Assembly (NCBI RefSeq): GCF_027244095.1
Contig: NC_069657.1
Location: 144,890,857-144,954,856 of the forward strand
DNA: 64,000 nt
Reading direction: 5' to 3'
Source of the DNA: Hemicordylus capensis
Taxonomy: Eukaryota; Chordata; Lepidosauria; Squamata; Cordylidae
The notes beneath the pieces were generated by a model that did not search any database, was not told the origin of the DNA, and saw only the letters and a program-made list of their open reading frames with translations. Below are positions 1 through 11,720 of the stretch, piece after piece (position 1 is the stretch's first letter; each line of letters begins with the position of its first letter). The position numbers and the translations under genes are program-made.

Positions 1-214
1 CCTCCATTTATTCCCAAATTGCCTGGTTCAGGTGGTCTTCACCCTGTTCCATTATGGTGGCCATTTTGGAGGCCTCTGCATGGCCAGGTCATGACCCAGA
101 ACATGCTTTCCATCGAGAGGAGGGAGGTGTGTGGGCAGGATGGAAATTGCACATTCTGGAGCAGAGTTTTGCAAAAGCAGAGGAAAAGATGCAGTTGGAT
201 ACTAATCATACTCT

Positions 215-945
215 TAGATTTAAATAAATGTACATATTATTAAAACCTCAATACTTTTTACATCAAAATAATACATTAATGTACATAAGAATACATGCAA
301 AACACCTTGTATACACAAAAGGCGCTATGCAATGCTAAGTATTATTTATCTACCAAAAGTTCCCATTCGTTTAAAGAGTAAAGACTAAAGGGATTTCAAA
401 TTTGGTAATAATAACAACAATGCATTGCAAAGAAGTTATAATTTCGACCCCTACCAGCAAACCCATAGCATATCTATGTTTTTGCTTGAAATTTCTCATT
501 TTAAAGATGAATGCATTAACTGTGAAATGGAAACTTTCCTATTTTCAGCATTACAGGATATGACGATATGAATTTAGAACTCTGATCTTTGCTTCACTGA
601 AGGAATGTAAGGAATAAATGGTTGCCGACCTTAAAGTTTAGACTAGACTGTCCGAGATTGATGAGCCCGTAAATGGTATCCGCTTGCCTTTTGTTTTTCC
701 CTTCCAATCTGGACCAACAAAGAGTAACACTGTGGAGAAATTGCATGGAGTCAAGAAAAATACTGGCATGACTGTTCTGAAGTAATATTTTAAAACAAGT
801 TATTTCTGTCATGAGACAAAGGAGCAATGCAATATCATTTTTTTTTGCCACTGGAGGAAAAAACATGGCATCAGAGGGTGGATCTTAGGACAAGAATTTA
901 TGAGGGATTTGGAGTTACCAGCTTGAAATCTTAGATATCATAGAG
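215..945. other. No gene recognised
   Basis: AT-rich sequence with short ORFs only. The first 200 bases of the window (GTCATGACCCAGAACATGC and nearby text) resemble part of the foldback hAT at 24322-24983, so the window probably opens inside a fragment of that family. Confidence 0.4.
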
Positions 946-949
946 ATGC

Positions 950-1330
950 TGAAGCTATTCACATGCACAGGCAAAACCAGGCTAAGGAAGCCCAGCCCGG
1001 TTTTGCTTGCCCAAGTGCACCCATCCCAGTGGCACCTCGGCAGCAATCCTGCCTAGGCAGCCACCCTCCAAAATGAGGTTAGGAGAGTGGATGCTCTCCT
1101 AACCCCATTTCTGAGATTGCCAGCAGCCACGGCTGGCAGACTACAGAGATCCCAGGCAGCATCGGGGTGGGGGAATCCCCATAATGCACCACACACTTGC
1201 GCAGTGCATTATTAGAATTCAGGGGGGCAGGGCAACATGAGGTGATGCATCCTAGTACCCCTGGCCCTCGTGAGCTACCGAAAGCAGCTGATAGTTGTCT
1301 GGGCAGGCGATCCACTCACCAAAGAAGACA
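950..1330. mobile_element. Hairpin-ended MITE, copy 1
   Basis: Begins with a long hairpin: CAGGCAAAACCAGGCTAAGG pairs with AGCCCAGCCCGGTTTTGCTT. The core has inverted GTGCATTAT segments near 1180-1215 and CTCCTAACCCCATTT. Related copies lie at 4866-5150, 5878-6140, 12630-13090, 27890-28091, 29890-30350 and 41846-42275. No coding capacity. Boundaries are approximate and no target duplication was found. Confidence 0.55.
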
Positions 1331-1599
1331 CTCTCAGTCGTCTGTGGGGAGGTAAGCTCTAAAGGCTTCCTCCCTGCTAACCCTCTTGCCCTTTCTCACC
1401 GCTCATGTTGCATTTAACTGCAACATGTTGTGAATACTATGTCGCTGATCCACAAAGAGGTAATTGCACCCAGTTGAACTCGACAAGGGTCCTACTTCTG
1501 TCATGATTAATTTGTTTCATTGGGTTCAATAAGAATTAAAGGCAACTAATTTTCTCAGAATGCCATCTGATCAGAAATATTCTTTTTCATGTGTATTTT

Positions 1600-4500
1600 G
1601 TATATTATTTAATTATCTATCTATCTATTTATTTATTTATTTACACAGTCAGACAGGTGTTATTGACAGGTTTGTTTTATCCAGACATCGAGTCCTTCCC
1701 AAGGACCTGGGATGGCTGAATTTTAATGTCAATGTTGTCGCTGTTGTTATAGATATCATCACAGAATATAGGCTGTTCCCAGTAAAGCTGCTTTTTGTAA
1801 TTGACAGGTGGTGATTTCTGTGGCCCCTATGGTGTTGAGGTGCTCTTCAAGGTCTTTTGGAATTGCAACCAGGGTGCCAATTACCACTGGGATGATTTTG
1901 GTCTTTTTCTGCCACAGCCTTTCCTTAATCAATTTGTAGATCTTTGTATTTTGTGATTTTTTTTTCTATTTCTTTTTCTTCTATTCTGCTATCACCTGGT
2001 ATTGCTTTGTCAATTATTTTAACTTGTTTTTCTTTCTTCTTGACTACAGTTATATCTGGTGTATTGTGTGGCAGATGTTTGTCTGTTTGTAGTCGGAAGC
2101 CCCATAACATTTTTGCATCTTTATTTTCAACAACTTTTTCAATTGTATGGTCCCACCAATGTTTGGCTACAGGTAGCTTGTATTTTTTACAGATGTTCCA
2201 GTGTATCATCTCTGCTACCTTGTCATGCCTTTGTTTGTAGTCAGTCTGTGCAATCGTTTCACAACAGCTGATGAGGTGGTCCACTGTTTCATCTGCTTCT
2301 TTACAAAGGCGGCACTTGCTGTTTGTTGTTGATTATTTGACTTTTGCTCTTATTGCATTTGTTCTTAGTGCCTGTTCTTGTGCAGCCAGTATTAAACCCT
2401 CTGTTTCTTTCTTCAAGTTGCCATTCTTAAGCCATTGCCAGGTCTTGGTGATGTCTGATTTTCCACTTATATTGTGCAAGTATTGACCATGCTATGGCTT
2501 ATTTTTCCATTTTTCTGCTTGGTTCTTGACTTGTTCTTTCTTGTAGGCCTGCTTTGTTTCATTGGTGTTGAATAGTTTCTCGTTCTTGACCATTTTAAGT
2601 GCATCTTCTTCACTGTCCTTGATATATTCTTCAAGGCCTCTTTTCTCCTCCTCTACTGTTTGATGGACTTGCAGCATTCCTCTTCCACCTGAGCTGCGAG
2701 GGAGGTATAGCCTATCTACATCACTGCGGGGGTGCAGAGCATGATTGATGGTCATGATTTTCCTGGTCTTACGATCTAGCATCTCTAGCATTGCCTGGGT
2801 CCAGTCTATTATTCCTGCACTGTATCTGATAACAGGTATAGCCCAAGTGTTTATGGCGTGTATGGTGTTCCCGCCATTGGGTTTGGACTTTAGGATTTTT
2901 CTAACTCTCCTGATGTATTCACTTCCAATTTTTCTTTGAACTTCAGTATGTGCAATGTTATCAGCCTGGAGAATGCCCAAGTATTTGTAAGGTTCTTTCT
3001 CTTCCAGGTTCTTGATCTTGCTTCCATTGGGCAGTTCTATTCCTTCTGTTTTTGTTATTTTCCCTCTCTTCATTATTAATGCAGCACACTTGTCTAGTCC
3101 AAACTCCATTGCTATATCGCTACTGAATATGCGGACAGTGTTTAGCAGTGATTTGATTTCTGACTGGGACTTTCCATACAACTTCGATCGTCCATGTACA
3201 GCAGATGGTTGATTTGACTTGATGTTTTAGATGTTTGGTATCCAAGGCCTGTTTTGTTTAGTATTTGTGAAAGTGGAGTCATGGCTATTACAAACAGAGG
3301 GGATAGTGAGTCCCCTTGGAAAATACCTCTTCTAATTCTAACCTGTCCAAGTGTCTCGCCATTGATTGTTAACTGTGTACTCCACATGCTCATTGCTTTT
3401 TAAAAATAAATATCTGAATGTTTTTGCTGACACCAGTTGTTTCTAAACATTTTAGTATCCATATGTGAGGCAATGAGTCGAAGGCTTTCTTGTAGTCAAT
3501 CCATGCAACACTTAGATTTGTTTTTCTTCTCTTGCAGTTTTCTAAAATCATTTTGTCAATCAGCAGCTGGTCTTTTGTGCCTTTGGTGTTTGGACAATTT
3601 CCTTTCTGTTCAACTGGAAGCTGTTTGTTAGTTAATAAGTGTTGCATTACTTCATCTGCTATTATTCCAGTTAATAATTTGAACATGGTTGGCAGACAGG
3701 TTATCGGTCTATAATTACTTGGAACTGCACCTTTTGCTAAGTCTTTCATTATGAGATGAGCTTTCCCAGTTGTTAGCCATTGTTCAATATCAACACCTTG
3801 CAAAATGTGATTGAACTGTTTTGATAGTTGTTTATGAAGGCTTGTTAGGTGTTTAAGCCAAAAGCCATGCAGTTCATCGTTGCCTGGCGCAGTCCAATTT
3901 TTAATTTTCTTTGCTCTTTCACTTATTAATTCTGGTGTTATTATTAGATCTTGCATTTGTTGGTTACATTTTCTGACCTCTTTCACCCAGCCTGCTTTTT
4001 TATTATAATCTATTGGATTGTCCCATAATTTCTCCCAGAATTGCACTGTTTCTTCTTTATTTGGTGTTTCTAGGTTTCTTGCAGTTTCTCCTTCTATGCT
4101 TTGGTAGAAACGTCTCTGATTCAACTGGAATTGGAGATTCTGCCTGTGTTGGGTAATTCTGGCTTTGTATCTGCTAACCTTCTTTGACACTGCTGTTATT
4201 TGCTGCTTTATTATTTCCAGGACTTCTCTAAGTTTCCTTGAATCTAGGTGGTATTTTTGGATCAGATACTGTTTGGTGTTTTCATTCTTCAGCTTCTTGT
4301 CTTTCATATCTTTCAATTTACTAGCATCTGATCTAAGCCTGGCGATTATATTTTCTAATCTAATCTTCCATTTAGGTGATGTACTACTTTCTTTTTTGAC
4401 AGGTCCACTGATCTTATATCCGAGCTCTTGTGTTGTTATTGTTGCTGCACTGTACATTAGTTGGTGTGTTTCTTGCAAATTATTGGTTGTTATTTCTGCA

Positions 4501-4732
4501 AGTGCAGCATTTATATCTTTTAATGCCTGAGCAAGTTGTTTTTTGGCAACTGTTTTTAGCGCTCAAATTCAAACCCCGGTGGTTGCTTGGTTCATGTGCT
4601 CAGTTATTTTTTGCTTTAGTTCTTGTTGCTTTTCTGTTAAAGGGCATTTGGGTTTTTGAGGTGAAGGCAAAGGAGAGGTTGCCTGGTTTTGATTTTGAAA
4701 CAGTTCAGCAACAGTGACATCCTCTGTTTCCA
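1600..4732 (-). mobile_element. R4/Dong-type LINE, 5'-truncated, decayed
   Basis: Non-LTR retrotransposon of the R2/R4 group, read on the minus strand. In order: N-terminal piece (ETEDVTVAELF) at 4569-4730; RT fingers and palm at 3390-4478 with RPITCLPTMFKLLTGII and motif A WIDYKKAFDSLP; motifs B and C at 3142-3393 (RRGIFQGDSLSPL and catalytic YMDD); thumb at 2492-3181; then a CCHC-like finger (CRLCKEADETVDHLISC) and a restriction-like endonuclease at 1925-2284 with WWDHTIEKVVEN, TPDITVV, IIDKAIPGDSRI and EKKITKYKDL. The single C-terminal endonuclease separates it from APE-type LINEs. At least four frame breaks are seen, including one just after YMDD and one between thumb and finger. The 3' end (1602-1720) finishes in a TAAA/TAGA simple-repeat tail. 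It is inactive. Confidence 0.85.
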
Positions 4733-4733
4733 A

Positions 4734-4769
<36 letters not shown>
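4734..4769. repeat. (ATC)n microsatellite between two R4 copies
   Basis: Twelve ATC triplets. Read on the minus strand they form the tail of the 97-bp R4 fragment and abut the truncated 5' end of the larger R4 copy. Confidence 0.95.
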
Positions 4770-4866
4770 TATTAATTATCTCTTGTTTACACAGTCAGAC
4801 AGGTGTTATTGACTGGTTTGTTTTTATCCAGACATCGAGTCCTTCCCAAGGACCTGGGATGGGGGA
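4770..4866 (-). mobile_element. 3' end of a second R4/Dong LINE copy
   Basis: About 85 bp nearly identical to the 3' terminal segment of the adjacent copy (1643-1720), including ACACAGTCAGACAGGTGTTA and CATCGAGTCCTTCCCAAGG. It is in the same orientation and separated from the larger copy by a run of ATC triplets (4734-4769), which on the minus strand is its microsatellite tail. The similarity stops at 4863 where an unrelated MITE begins. Confidence 0.8.
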
Positions 4867-5150
4867 AGATCACTCCTGCCTTCCCCCACATGATCCAGAC
4901 TGAAGCCCTGCTCGCCATGCCATGCTCACAAATAAGCACTGCTGCGGTGAGCAGTGTGGCAGTAGGGAGGCCGGGGAACGGATGCCCAGCCGCTGGATAT
5001 CCCACAATGTACTGTGTGATGCTCCTAGACAGACTCTATGTGTGTTCCAACTGCATGCAGCCCGAGCACACACTTGACCCTGTAGCTGGGGTAAAGGGCA
5101 TGCTCATGCCCTTTAACCCTGGTTAAAGCCTGGGATAAATTCCTGGGCTT
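4866..5150. mobile_element. Hairpin-type MITE fragment, copy 2
   Basis: Core text shared with the other hairpin MITEs (GGATATCCCACAATGTACTG and flanking CC/TG inversions), ending in TTTAACCCTGGTTAAAGCC near 5115. It truncates the R4 3' end on its left. Superfamily unknown. Confidence 0.4.
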
Positions 5151-5152
5151 AC

Positions 5153-5330
5153 AGAGTTCAAATCCCCATTCAGCCATGATACTTGCAGGGTGACTCTGGG
5201 TTAGTCACTTCTCTCTCTGTCTAACCTACTTTACAGAGTTGTTGTGAGGAAAAACTTAAGTATGTAGTATACCGCTCTGGGCTCCTTGCAGGAAGAGCGG
5301 AATAGAATAAAATGTGTAAAAGAAAAATAA
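5153..5330 (+). mobile_element. CORE-SINE (MIR-related), 5'-truncated
   Basis: Contains the Pol III B-box-like GAGTTCAAATCCCC, then the conserved core GTGACTCTGGGTTAGTCACT and ACAGAGTTGTTGTGAGG, and the tail ACCGCTCTGGGCTCCTTG. The same family is fuller at 52686-52905 and 57538-57765. Confidence 0.8.
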
Positions 5331-5877
5331 ATAGGCCCATACTTTATTCATTTCTTGTCTGATCTGCAAAGGAAACTTTTTTTGTAAACAGGAAAATTGC
5401 TCTGGGAATCAGGTGGCAGGTTTCTCAGTCGCATGATGAAGGCTAGCCAATCAGCATAGCTTACTTTTGCCACAAACTTGTAATGTTACTGGCTGACATG
5501 ATCCACAGCTCTCTGGCAACAGAAAGAGGACTGAGAGCCCACAAGAAGCCTTCAGCGTTCTGCACTGAAGCCTTCTTTATACAGTCAACCAGGTGCAGAG
5601 TGGGAGAAGGGAACTTTTTTGGCATCTCTCCCCTCTCTTCAAAAGCCCTTTACACTTGTATATGTTTCAGAGTGCTGTGCAGCCCTCAGGAGCAGATTTA
5701 TACAAGCAGAAAGAGCTTTATGGGGGGAGCAAGGAAATACAAAAATTGCTCTACCTTCCCATGCCATGCCCAGTCTGCTGTGCAAACAAGCCTTCAAGGA
5801 AGGGATGCTAAAGGCTTCTTGCAGACCTGCTGACCTCCTTCCTTCATCAGAGGGCTGTGAATCATGTCCACTAGTGA

Positions 5878-6140
5878 GGTGATTCTCACAATGGAGAGAA
5901 ACTGTGCTAAGGGAGACCAGTCCGGTTTTCCCCCATTGTGAGAACCACCAGGCTTGCGGGTGGACCCAGTGGTTCAACAACAGCTAGCCCACCTATTAAC
6001 CCCTCCCCTAAAACAAGGTTAGTGGAGCACGTGCTCTGCTCACCATGTTTTACTGATCGTATGCCACCACAGTGACACATGAGTAGACCCCCGCCTGGGA
6101 AGCTACATCAAGCCTCCCGGCCTCAGGGGTCTCCCAAAGA
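5878..6140. mobile_element. Hairpin-ended MITE, copy 3
   Basis: Starts with GTGATTCTCACAATGGAG, which pairs with CCCCCATTGTGAGAACCACC about 45 bp later, giving a terminal hairpin. The interior has ACAAGGTTAGTGGAGCACG as in the other copies. The right boundary is uncertain. Confidence 0.5.
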
Positions 6141-6619
6141 TGCCCCCAGTGCTCGCAATTATTGAATAATTTGCTCCCAGTAGAAGCTTACTGGGAGGGA
6201 GGGAGGATATGAGTTTGAGGAGGCTTACTATCTTGATCTATAAAATTATAAAACTGAATATAAATAATTGCATAATCAAACATTAAGATTTAATTGTTTA
6301 GATTTCAGAACAATATCATAAAATTCAAAACGTGACAGTCCACAGCATTTGAAACATTAAGTCCTTAGATTCCAAAATTTAAAAATGTTGGGAGGGAAAA
6401 TGCTGGGATGAAAAATGTTTTCACTTCCCTTCTAAAAGGACTGACCAAGTGGATCTCGCATATTTGGGCATTCCATAGACCTGAAAAACTAGGTCCAAGG
6501 CGATGCAAGCCCTATCAGAAGATTTTTCACCAGAAATAATTCTGATGAAAAATTTCTCCAATATTGGGAAACCATTTGATACAATAATGCTTCATATCAG
6601 TATTGTATCAAATGGAATC

Positions 6620-7015
6620 CAACTGATGGGAGGGGGTTCCTTTAGCAAAGATCTGATTCCTGTGATTAAATTGGCTGCCCGTTGCGTTTAAAATCCCCAT
6701 CTTTCCTTATGCCTAGTTTCACCTTCTAATGCACCAGGAAAGGAAGCAACATAATGACTTTTAAAAATCCTTTTCCTGATGCTTTTTTTGGTGGGGAGAG
6801 GGTGGTCACACCCTATAGTTGCAGGGCACAGCCATCCCCTCCCCCCCAGCAATGCACCCAGAAAAGAATGCAACATTATGGCATTGGTTCCTTTCTTGGT
6901 GCATTATAAGGCAAGACCAGGCAAGAAAAGGTAGGGGTTTTAAATACCTCTGCTGTGGGTGGCCAATTTTGTCACAGAAGCTGGATCTTTGCTAAAGGTA
7001 GTCCCCTCACCCCAC
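6620..7015. mobile_element. Foldback MITE-like inverted repeat
   Basis: The left arm (GGTTCCTTTAGCAAAGATC, then GCCTAGTTTCACCTT, then TAATGCACCAGGAAAGG) recurs inverted between about 6885 and 7010. A separate perfect 15-bp hairpin, CCATTTGATACAATA, with its complement lies just outside at 6569-6616. No ORF of note; superfamily unknown. Confidence 0.55.
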
Positions 7016-7891
7016 CCCATCCCCACCACATCCTGATGAACTGAGCCAATACTAATTACTAGCTCAATGCAATCCTGGCCACCCCCTGCATGAATGCAAG
7101 AATGGTCAGGATTGGCCCAATAATCTGAGCTACACACAGCATTAATATTTACAGTGGAAGGCAACTCTATTTTTCAGGAGCCACCACTGAGAAGGTCCTA
7201 GTGTAAGTTCTGACAAATTTCACTTCAGATCGTGATTGATAATATAAATATATGAGAACATCAACATAGAGCAGACATCTTCTACTGACTCAGCTATTGA
7301 TTGCTAAAATGTCACTGCATAAAGATTTAGAATGAGGAATATAATACCACCACAACTTATCTGAGTGCTGTCTCTAGTTTCTAGTTCATCTGGGCTTAAG
7401 ATTCTTCAGGACCCCTTCAGATCATACAAACACAATCACACACAGGCTTCTGTGGCAAAAATGAAACTTTACTCCAGTTCTCTCATTTTACATTTTCATC
7501 CTGAGGTCTCCTAGGTGGCAGCTACGAACTGACCCACTTAAAACATGTAGAGATATGCCTCTTTGATACAGAAGTGCCCTTGTATATCAGAATGATGATT
7601 TTGCCACTTGAGATAAAAAGAAAGGCTATCTGCTGCCATGTTCATCACTGCCTATCTTCCAGCCATGAAGGAAGTGACCACAACACCTCATTGAAGTGAT
7701 TTTTCACTTGGTGCAGGATATCTGAGAAGGGACTAGACTGTTCCTTTCAGGGAGGTCCGTTCAATGTGAAAGGGTGAGAAAATGGACTCAGCCTGGCTGC
7801 TATAGGACTCAGCCTGGCTGCTATAGAAAGTAAACTTTTCTTTTACAAGGAATCAGAAAAAGATATGCCAAAAATGTGCTGAAATACAGTG

Positions 7892-8218
7892 GTTCTCATG
7901 TTCCAGAACATTAGTAGAGTACACCAGGAGCAGCACCTTTGCAGCAGGGGCTGCTCTGAGCTCAATCTGCATATTGTTGAACAGCCAATCACACGGGCAA
8001 AAAGAGGGGGGAGCAATTTTTACTGCACTCTCTCTCCTCCCTCCAAAAGTACTTTTTGACTTTTGAAATATGTCCCTAAGAAACCCTCAGGCACATATTT
8101 CTGAAGCCAAAAGGTACTTTTGGAAAGAGGAGGAAAAAACTGAAAATAACTTCTCCTACTCCCTGTGCGTTGAATTAGTTGCTTAGCAACAGTTTGTCTA
8201 AGCTTGGAGAACCACTCA
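7892..8218. mobile_element. hAT-like MITE with CAGTGGTTCTC ends
   Basis: AGTGGTTCTC at the left end is mirrored by GAGAACCACT at the right end, and AAAAGTACTTTTTG recurs inverted as CAAAAGGTACTTTTGG in the middle. The TIR start resembles hAT MITEs. No clear 8-bp duplication was seen. Confidence 0.45.
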
Positions 8219-8316
8219 CTGTGAGGTTGCTATTCCTGTTCTACCCTATCAGTGCTGTGGAACATGTCAGCCAGCGTATTACAATTGTGAACAAGGGCAG
8301 AAAGAACTGAACCACT

Positions 8317-9252
8317 TCATGAAAATCTTTTCCACCTGAGGGCTTTTACCAAGGCCCTTTTGACTTCCTTATTCCGCAGGCTGTAGATCATGGGATTTAT
8401 CATGGGAGTGATGATCCCATACAACATGGAAATGATTCTGTCCTGTTTGGGTGAATAGGTGGAGGTGGGCCTCACATAGGTGGCTATGGTGGTCCCATAG
8501 AACAGGAAAACCACAGTCAAGAGGGAGCCACAGGTGGAGAAAGCTTTGTGCCTGCCTTCAGCAGAACGCATACACAAGATAGCAGAAATGATATAGATGT
8601 AAGAGATCAGGGTGACCAGAAAAGCACTACTTCCCAAAATACCAGCCACAAGAAGAAGGACCAGTTCAGGGAGATAGGTAGAAGAGCAAGAGAGAGCCCT
8701 CACAGGAGGGATATCACAATAATACTGGTTAACTTTATTGGGTCCACAGAAAGATAATGTAAAGGTCAGTGAGGTATGGACCATGGAATTAATAAAACCA
8801 ATTATCCAGGTCCCAGCAGCCAACTGAGCACAGAGACGTTTATTCATGATGCTTGTGTACTGCAAGGGACTACATATGGCAACATAGCGGTCATATGCCA
8901 TCACTGCTAGCAGGAAAATTTCAGTGCCCACCACATCAATGAGAAAAAATAACTGCAGCACACACCCGGAAAATGATATGGTCTTGTCCTCTGACATGAA
9001 GATCTGGAGCATCTTTGGCACAGTGACAGTAGGGCAAAGGACATCCAGGAAAGATAAATTGCTGAGGAAGAAATACATGGGGGTATGGAGGTGAACATCC
9101 ATCCCTATTGCCATGAGGATAGCCCCATTCCCTGCTAGGGTGATCAAATAGACCAGCAGAATCATCACAAAGAGAGAAATCCGCACTTCTGGGAGATCAG
9201 ACAGTTCAGTCAGGTAAAAATACTTTGATGCCGTTATATTGGCTTTCTCCAT
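8317..9252 (-). CDS. Olfactory receptor, class II, OR5V1-like, intact
   Basis: Single-exon seven-transmembrane odorant receptor of 311 aa, the usual OR length. It would sit in the ciliary membrane of olfactory neurons and signal through Golf and adenylate cyclase (family knowledge). Visible motifs: N-glycosylation site NIT at residue 5; GN in TM1 at residue 41; [16 protein letters not shown] at 55-70; Cys97 and Cys179 for the conserved disulfide; [10 protein letters not shown] at 118-127; SYIYIISAI at the TM5 end near 217; KAFSTC at 236-241; PMINPMIYSLRN at 283-294. The EL2 text FCGPNKVNQYYCDIPP and the TM6-7 loop TSTYSPKQDR resemble mammalian OR5V1, an MHC-linked receptor, so family 5V/12D-like is the best guess. 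The start is the first ATG and fits OR N-termini. No disruption is seen. The 5' UTR exons cannot be located. Confidence 0.95.
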   Translation of the reverse strand: MEKANITASKYFYLTELSDLPEVRISLFVMILLVYLITLAGNGAILMAIGMDVHLHTPMYFFLSNLSFLDVLCPTVTVPKMLQIFMSEDKTISFSGCVLQLFFLIDVVGTEIFLLAVMAYDRYVAICSPLQYTSIMNKRLCAQLAAGTWIIGFINSMVHTSLTFTLSFCGPNKVNQYYCDIPPVRALSCSSTYLPELVLLLVAGILGSSAFLVTLISYIYIISAILCMRSAEGRHKAFSTCGSLLTVVFLFYGTTIATYVRPTSTYSPKQDRIISMLYGIITPMINPMIYSLRNKEVKRALVKALRWKRFS

Positions 9253-9259
9253 CTCCTTT

Positions 9260-11435
9260 CTAAGAATGCTGATCAGCAGAAATATCTAAAACACAGTGGA
9301 AATGAAATGTTACTTCTTCTGTTTAGCCTTTTCTGATAGCTGACCAGTTACTATATCTGGCTGCTTCTGTTTCTGCTAGTCTATTGACTATTTAACCCCC
9401 TACCCTCTTTTGGGTGGGCTAGCATGGGGGAGGAGGGTTGGACACATTATGTATCTCTCTGTGTTATTCAATTGTTTCTATTTCAAATTCCAATAGAAAT
9501 CTGAATTATCAGAACAGCATATCCATGAAGATAACCTTATTCATCTAAGATCTTAATCAAGCATCAAGGTGTCTGTACACCTGTCAGTCATAATCCAAAG
9601 GAGAAACCTCCCCATGCATAAGAGAACCACATATGCACCTGGAGCTTTGCTTGTTTCTTTTGTGCTACTGCTGAACTGACAAGCCATTCTTTGGTTTTAA
9701 AAGTGTCTTGTTCTCTTTGTCCATCAGAAATGCTGATTTAGCAGCCATTACTTCTGGCTGGGAACCACTGCAAATTTCAGTTCTGGAGACAGCAGGGCAA
9801 CAAAAAAATTTCTACTTTTACCAAACTACAGTTCTCAGGAATTTTTGGAAGAAGCCATGACATTTAATTTGTATAGAACCAGTATAAATTTGTTATATAG
9901 ACATACATCCCCTCTCTCTTTCCCCCCTTCTCATCCAATCCTGTCTTTCCACTTCTGTAGTGCCACCACATTTTCATATAACATGGAACCAAAGCCCAAT
10001 GGACACATGGTTCCGACCTCCCCCTCCCCACCCGATTCCTCCCACTTACTTGTCCGCATTTGGGCATGTCACGTGGGACACTAATTGCATTCAGGGAGAC
10101 TGCAGAGAGGAGGGGTTATTGACAGCAACAGTAGCCAATTGGAATGGAGAGAAGGAAGAGCCTCCTTCCTCAACTCCAATTTCAAAGAATTCTCTGCATT
10201 TGGACATACAGCAGCTAACCTCAGGTAGCAGCAGCAAAACTTAGTACAAATTAAAGGTTCAGATTGGAGTTGGCAGGGGTGGTTTTCCTCAGGTTGCTTT
10301 TCCAACAGGGCAGAAGTTCCATGCATTTGGACGTACAAGGGGTGCAACCTCTGTCCTGTTTAACTCCAGTTTCCCATTATGTGCGATTGGGGCCTGTGTC
10401 ACTCTTGTGGATGCCAACACTAGTTGAAGATCAGTGGACTAGACTATCCTTGTCCATCAACTCTATGGTTCTAATAACACAGTAGAAGGTTTACTGCAGC
10501 TACTACTTTATTTACTTACCATTTACTTATTTATTTCTTGTAGCAGCTACTCACTAGGAGGAGGAAGGAGCAGCATAAGCATAAATTTTATTGTTATTAT
10601 TTGATGCCTGTAAGTAAAAGGTAAATGCATCAAAGCAATTAAAACGGTGTTTATTTTACTCCTTTAAAACAGCACAAATGCTATTTCAAGAAGGATTAAA
10701 ATATTCTTCATGTTTTATTACATGAGATTTCTGAGGAGAAAACAGCTCTTCCAAGAATGCTAAGATAGATTGTACTAATATAAATGGATTAATTTATGCT
10801 TTGCTAGACATTTAGTTTTACAGAAATTTTATTCATTTATTCATTTACTTATTTATCAATCATATTTATATACTGATATATAAATATAAAATATGTATAT
10901 GTATATAAGGCATTTATATTTCACAACTCGATCCTATAAGGCAAAGTATTAAGACAGCTAGGGATGATTCTGAAATTCTCTTCATCATTTACCACCCCCC
11001 TTAATTACCTAGTCTTGTTTATGAAGTGAAACTAATGCATTAGAAACTCTGCATTATTTTGGTTTCCCAGTTTCTGAATCTTGATACACATTGCTCTTTT
11101 TCTGTGATGTTTTACCAGTTGGCATGTGCATGTGCACTTTTGAGCATTGATAAACAGTTCAAAAAAGCTAATTTGATTTAATCACACAGTTGAATCAAGA
11201 TTCATTTGATGTGGTAATTGATCGATATATGATCAAACCAAGCATCAATGAAACACTGAACAAAAGGAATCTTGATGCAAACATACACAGACCATGTGAA
11301 GATTATTCTTCTCCGCCCCGCCCCCATTTTTATCGATGTATTTGTATGTGTTGGTAACACAGAGCATGGGAAACTGCAAATGAACAGAAAGAACTGGGAG
11401 CTGTGGCAAATGCTGCATGCACCAACTGCAATTAT
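9260..11435. other. No gene recognised upstream of the OR
   Basis: Sequence on the promoter side of the minus-strand OR. Three dispersed GCATTTGG(A/G)C(A/G)T motifs (near 10058, 10196 and 10324) and a CTCC-rich segment suggest an unclassified degenerate MITE at 10000-10400. The rest is AT-rich and unremarkable. No promoter element can be defended. Confidence 0.35.
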
Positions 11436-11436
11436 T

Positions 11437-11720
11437 TATTTATTTATATTATTTATTGATTTGATTTCTATACCGCCCTTCCAAAAATGGCTCAGGGTGG
11501 TTTATACAGAGAAATAATAAATAAATAAGATGGCTCCCTCTCCCCAAAGGGCTCACAACCAAAAAGAAAACATAAGAGACACCAGCAACAGTCACTGGAG
11601 GTAGTGTGCTGGAGGTGGATAGGGCCAGTTACTCTCCCCCTGCTAACTAAAGAGAATCATTACGTTTAAAGGTGCCTCTTTGCCAAGTTAGCAGTTTTAA
11701 AATTAAATTTTAGCAATTAT
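11437..11720 (-). mobile_element. L2 LINE 3' end
   Basis: Minus-strand L2-type tail: the signature ACCGCCCTTCCAAAAATGGC (plus-strand reading) followed by the inverse of TTGTGAGCCCTTTGGGGAG. Ends in ATTT repeats. Non-coding. Confidence 0.75.

Noticed and set aside
1944-4717. Plus-strand ORFs of up to 121 aa
   Set aside because: Antisense shadows of the R4 LINE coding region.
8548-8757. Plus-strand ORF within the OR
   Set aside because: Antisense to the intact minus-strand receptor.
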